Below the pieces are notes generated by a model. It had not been told where the DNA came from. It worked only from the letters and a program-made list of their open reading frames with translations, and did no database searches. From NCBI GenBank assembly GCA_051867875.1, contig JBJDZG010000026.1, positions 1 to 64,000 of the forward strand: DNA of 64,000 nt, read 5' to 3'. Positions within the stretch are counted from its first letter, which is position 1, and every line of letters begins with the position of its first letter. The position numbers and the translations under genes are program-made. Origin of the DNA: RGIG4608 sp051867875. GTDB taxonomy: Bacteria; Bacillota; Clostridia; Oscillospirales; CAG-272. Positions 60,767 through 64,000 of this stretch are shown here, one piece after another.

Positions 60767-61972
60767 TTATACAGCGTTCATCATGGACATCATGGGAACA
60801 AGAACGGAAAGAACTACGAGCATTACGACACCACCGAGCATAACGATAGCCATGGGCTCAATAGCCGCAACTGCCTTAGCGATACTTGACTCAACCTGCT
60901 CGTCAAAGTATTCACTCGTAGACTCAAGAACTTCTTCGATATTACCGCTCTTCTCGCCGACGTTAATCATTTCGGTGAGCATTGAGGGGAAAAGTCCCGT
61001 TGCTTCAATAGAGGGAGCAATTCTTCTTCCACGCTTAACTTCTTCAATGGTATAGTCGAACTTTCTCGTAAACACCTCGTTACCAAGCATTCTTCTGAGA
61101 TTTTCAAGGACGTCTATCATATTCATACCGCTGCTTAGCAGGATAATAAACGCTCTTGAAAAACGTGATGTGATAAGATTCTTCTGAACCGTTGAAATAA
61201 TCGGAAGGTTGAGCATCAAAACGTCCTTAACGTACTTGCCCTTTTTTGTTTTGAAAAACATTACGATTGCAAAAACAACTATAACGGCTACGGGAAGCAT
61301 GATAAAGAAATAATCTTGGACGAATTTTGAAGCGCCCATAACGATTTTCGTAATCTGCGGAACTTCGCCGCCGAGTTCATTGATAGTCGCCTCAAACTGA
61401 GGAAGAATGAAAAGACAAAGGAAAATTACGACTACGATTACCATTACGATAAGCATCGTGGGATAAACGAGTGCGGACGATGCCTTTTTCTTAATTTTAC
61501 GGTCGTTTTCATAGTAGTCAGCCATATTTGTAAGAACTCTGTCAAGAGAGCCGCTGACTTCACCGATTCCGACCATGCTTACGAAGAACTGCGGAAATAC
61601 TTTAGGGTGCTTGGCAAACGCCGCAGAGAGCAGAATGCCCGACTCGACGTCGAGATATACCGCCTGTAATACGTTACGGAAAGGCACGCTGAATTTCTGC
61701 TTATGTAAGTTATTGAGGCAGTCACTAATCGGAATACCCGCTTTAAGCATAACCGAAAACTGACGGAAGAATGTAATTACCTCATTGAATTTAATCTTAC
61801 TGCTGACCGCGAAAAATTCGTTTTCTTTTTCTTCCTTGACAACAGTATAGCTTAACATATGAATCTCGTCCTGACGGATTTGAGCACGCAAACTGAGCTC
61901 ATCAGATGCCTCTCTTAAAACCGTCTGTCGCTGACCTGACGAGTTTATAACTTTACACTTGTATAAAGGCAT
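60767..61972 (-). CDS. pilC: type II secretion/pilus inner membrane protein PilC/GspF
   Basis: 401 aa inner-membrane platform. Two GspF repeats: FFRQFSVMLKAGIPI in the first and FSRAFIILLSSGMNM in the second, with three transmembrane segments; the last, MAIVMLGGVVMLVVLSVLVP, is near the C terminus. Starts at TAATG, overlapping pilD, with SD GGAAGGTGG. Confidence 0.94.
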   Translation of the reverse strand: MPLYKCKVINSSGQRQTVLREASDELSLRAQIRQDEIHMLSYTVVKEEKENEFFAVSSKIKFNEVITFFRQFSVMLKAGIPISDCLNNLHKQKFSVPFRNVLQAVYLDVESGILLSAAFAKHPKVFPQFFVSMVGIGEVSGSLDRVLTNMADYYENDRKIKKKASSALVYPTMLIVMVIVVVIFLCLFILPQFEATINELGGEVPQITKIVMGASKFVQDYFFIMLPVAVIVVFAIVMFFKTKKGKYVKDVLMLNLPIISTVQKNLITSRFSRAFIILLSSGMNMIDVLENLRRMLGNEVFTRKFDYTIEEVKRGRRIAPSIEATGLFPSMLTEMINVGEKSGNIEEVLESTSEYFDEQVESSIAKAVAAIEPMAIVMLGGVVMLVVLSVLVPMMSMMNAV

Positions 61973-62772
61973 TAAAGCACCACCTTCCAATAGAAATTCA
62001 TTATTGCTTCACCGTAAATAGCCATAAAACCGATACCGAGCAAAAGGTACGGACCGAAGGCTATCTCAGCTTCTCTGTCGGACTTTGAGATTCTTATCTT
62101 GATAATCTCGATAATTGAGCCGAGGAGAGTTGAGAACATTATGGCAAGCAAGAGCGGAAATGCTCCTATAATAAGCCCGCCGATACCGACAAGATAAATA
62201 TCGCCCGTACCGAGAGCATCTTTCTTCAAAATAAACTTTGCTATAAGCTTAATAGCTCCGAAGAAGCCAAAGCCAAGCAACGCACCGCCGATATGGTTCC
62301 AAATATCGCTGCCAAAAGCGAATACGCGGTATCCTGCGATAACTACTGCCAAAACTCCGTAGATAATCAGCGTAATATCATAAATATCGTGCGTTTCGTG
62401 GTCAATTCCCGCCATAACGAGGAACAGGAACACGAGGAGCAAAACCGATATAAAAATAGGCAAATTCTCAAAAGAATTACCGAATTGAAGATACGCACAC
62501 ATAAAGCCAAGTCCGCCGAATATCTCCATAAGGAGCGAAAATACTCCGATTTTCGCCTTGCAATTTCTGCACTTTCCGCCGAGTATAAGCCAAGAAATAA
62601 TCGGGATATTATCGTAAGGTTTTATGGGATTCTTACAGCTTGGGCAGTAAGAATCCGGCTTTACTATTGACTGCTTTTTGGGAAAGCGGTAAGCCACAAC
62701 GCCTGCAAAGCTCGCAAAAACGGCGCCGAAAATAAATGCGAAAACCGCAAGTATAATTTCAAACGGATTCAT
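61972..62772 (-). CDS. pilD: prepilin peptidase (A24 family, PilD-like)
   Basis: 266 aa polytopic aspartic protease that cleaves and N-methylates prepilins. N-terminal cytoplasmic zinc loop CPSCKNP...CRNCKAK (two CxxC pairs), catalytic Asp in GIDHET and GTGDIYL. Overlaps the small membrane gene upstream by 14 nt. Confidence 0.95.
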   Translation of the reverse strand: MNPFEIILAVFAFIFGAVFASFAGVVAYRFPKKQSIVKPDSYCPSCKNPIKPYDNIPIISWLILGGKCRNCKAKIGVFSLLMEIFGGLGFMCAYLQFGNSFENLPIFISVLLLVFLFLVMAGIDHETHDIYDITLIIYGVLAVVIAGYRVFAFGSDIWNHIGGALLGFGFFGAIKLIAKFILKKDALGTGDIYLVGIGGLIIGAFPLLLAIMFSTLLGSIIEIIKIRISKSDREAEIAFGPYLLLGIGFMAIYGEAIMNFYWKVVL

Positions 62773-62953
62773 AATTATGTACCTCCACTGTGGAATAATA
62801 GAGTCCGCTGCTTTGCAAGTCCTTGAGATTGTTTTTTGCGCGGTTCATATACCTGAGAAGCAACGGCGTTGCCGAAACCACAGTCATAGACATTACAAAG
62901 CAAAGCAACATAACGATTATAAGGACGTAGCCCTTTTTCTTTTTATTCTTCAT
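62759..62953 (-). CDS. small single-pass membrane protein of the pilus operon
   Basis: 64 aa. Basic N-terminus KNKKKKGYVLIIVMLLCFV: a K-rich start, G, then a hydrophobic helix (about 7-28), as in PilX/minor pilins without a canonical E5. The rest, about 35 aa, is soluble. It may be a minor pilin-like protein or a truncated one. ATG 62953 with SD GGTGAG; 4-nt overlap (ATGA) with the prepilin stop. Confidence 0.7.
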   Translation of the reverse strand: MKNKKKKGYVLIIVMLLCFVMSMTVVSATPLLLRYMNRAKNNLKDLQSSGLYYSTVEVHNYESV

Positions 62954-63360
62954 TGACTCACCCCGCAATTAATGTTTTCTGCATAGGTATAATCACCTTT
63001 TTTGATAAAAATTATTATCAGCTCGTCATCAGAAGTTTCCGATGTACCTTTGCCGTCATAATCATATTTTAAGGTATACACTTGATTTACGGCATCGGTA
63101 ACCTTAAAATCGGAATCCAAATAAATGAATTTGCCGCTTGAAACACCTTTAGTATAATTGTTATACCAATTTTCGCCGTAAGCGTCCCAATAGGCGTTGA
63201 TATCGTAACAGACCATTTCAAGACGGGCGTATTCTTCCTGCCTTAAAACGACTTTTCTCATAGAGAGCACCGAAGAAAACAAAGCAAGCGAAATAATCGT
63301 GAACACCGCTATTGAAACTATAACTTCGACCAAGGTAACTCCCTTGCGAGTCTTTTTCAT
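62950..63360 (-). CDS. prepilin-type protein
   Basis: 136 aa. Class III signal KKTRKGVTLVEVIVSIAVF: cleavage expected after G7, giving V at +1 and E at +5. A hydrophobic helix follows, then a polar C-terminal domain of about 95 aa with two Cys. Substrate for the PilD encoded downstream. SD GAGG before the ATG. Confidence 0.88.
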   Translation of the reverse strand: MKKTRKGVTLVEVIVSIAVFTIISLALFSSVLSMRKVVLRQEEYARLEMVCYDINAYWDAYGENWYNNYTKGVSSGKFIYLDSDFKVTDAVNQVYTLKYDYDGKGTSETSDDELIIIFIKKGDYTYAENINCGVSQ

Positions 63361-63410
63361 AGATATGACCTCATCTTTCGCTCAGCGAAAGCTTCCTTTC
63401 TGTCAGATTA

Positions 63411-64000
63411 TCAGGGTTTCGGAACGAGTCCTTGCTCTGCAGCAAGCTCGCCGACAAGCACGAATGCACCTTCCTGACGGAATGCAGTAGCAATTCTGTA
63501 AAGGCAGGGTGTATCGTCAAATCCCTTACGCTTCGTAAGCGCGCAAGGATAACGCGAATTGATATATTTCTCGGGATTAGTAGCAAGATATAGCATTACT
63601 CTGTTGTTACGGATATCCATTTTTGCGTATACAGTGGAATTGATATGGAATACAGAGCAAGCATCGGTTACCTTGGACTTCATTCCCGTATAGGAAAGCA
63701 ACGCTTTTGCAATAGCGTCGTATCTCGTGCGTAAGATGCTGTTTGCATCGTTGTAACGCTTTGTAAATACGGTGCCGTCGTTGGCATAATCCTCCCAATC
63801 GACCTCAAGCTCGTCAGTCTTTTGCTGAATGGACTGAGCCATCGACGCTTCAAGCTCTGTCTTTTTCGTTTCTTCGGCAAGCTCAGCTTCTCCGAGCTTG
63901 GCAAGTCCCAAACGAAGCTCAATCGGGTCGTCGGCGCTTATGCCGTAATGCGTAATCTTTTTACGGTCAAATTCAAATTCATGCTTTGACGCAACAAGTA
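63411..64000 (-). CDS. pilus-operon protein of unknown function (5' end outside the window)
   Basis: The frame is open to the right edge, so the gene is incomplete at its N terminus; about 195 codons are visible. The visible part starts with a Lys/Glu-rich stretch, predicted helical or coiled coil (about the first 60 residues), and ends in a mixed domain with CSVFHINS and LYLATNPEKY. No domain recognised. It lies 50 nt upstream of the prepilin gene and probably belongs to the same operon. Confidence 0.6.
   Translation of the reverse strand, partial: LVASKHEFEFDRKKITHYGISADDPIELRLGLAKLGEAELAEETKKTELEASMAQSIQQKTDELEVDWEDYANDGTVFTKRYNDANSILRTRYDAIAKALLSYTGMKSKVTDACSVFHINSTVYAKMDIRNNRVMLYLATNPEKYINSRYPCALTKRKGFDDTPCLYRIATAFRQEGAFVLVGELAAEQGLVPKP

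Overview
This window looks like part of the chromosome of an uncultured, spore-forming, probably anaerobic member of the Clostridia (Firmicutes), moderately AT-leaning. Evidence: near-consensus sigma-A promoters with 16-18 nt spacers, strong GGAGG-type ribosome binding sites, the conserved nusB-xseA-xseB-ispA-tlyA-nadK-argR-recN and mazG-hup-rqcP-yabP-yabQ-divIC gene orders, and sporulation genes (yabP, yabQ, spoIIID, a SpoVB-type flippase, dipicolinate synthase A and B). A Re-type citrate synthase also points to an anaerobe. The family-level assignment is not resolved by the sequence.

Layout. 1-350: an array of small hairpins joined by GTGAAAT/ATTTCAC words, then tRNA-Trp. 464-2966 (minus): ireB, ribF and a D,D-carboxypeptidase-like gene. 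3208-12523 (plus): a long housekeeping run (nusB, a TsaD-like paralogue, xseAB, ispA, tlyA, nadK, argR, recN, argS). 12593-26531: yebC; cdaA with a short cdaR-like gene; a FAD-dependent oxidoreductase; recJ; relA/spoT homologue; dtd; hemZ-like radical SAM protein; an amidohydrolase; flippase; mazG. 26735-29339: HU and the rqcP-yabP-yabQ-divIC block, then a thioredoxin-reductase-like gene. 29407-37966: dacF, pgi, a small P-loop protein, a cytidylate-kinase-like protein, radC, an MFS transporter and a three-gene ABC-2 exporter.

38033-40554 is the one clearly accessory piece: a TetR regulator diverging from an oleate hydratase, next to tRNA-Ser(CGA). 41024-47011 holds ymdB and a minus-strand operon (Re-citrate synthase, GntR/FCD regulator, aconitase, NADP-isocitrate dehydrogenase) that makes 2-oxoglutarate from acetyl-CoA and oxaloacetate. 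47186-51603 has a glycosyltransferase and a nucleotidyltransferase-galE-galM group. 51624-58998 mixes an rRNA methyltransferase, spoIIID, ispE, an AI-2E family permease, a TSCPD protein, a phosphohexomutase and spoVFAB. 59093-64000 (minus) is a type IV pilus/type II secretion-like operon that runs off the right edge.

Most of the window is ordinary core genome. The features most worth a second look are structural and regulatory: the hairpin array at 49-236; a 17-bp perfect inverted repeat plus T-run lying over the dacF start site; a similar RBS-covering hairpin at yabP; an ATTGTATACAAT palindrome at the promoter of the citrate operon that encodes its own GntR regulator; a palindrome overlapping both -35 boxes of the tetR/oleate hydratase divergent promoter; and a few uncharacterised proteins (TsaD paralogue, small P-loop protein, pilus accessory genes). 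No CRISPR array, IS element, prophage or restriction/defence system was recognised.
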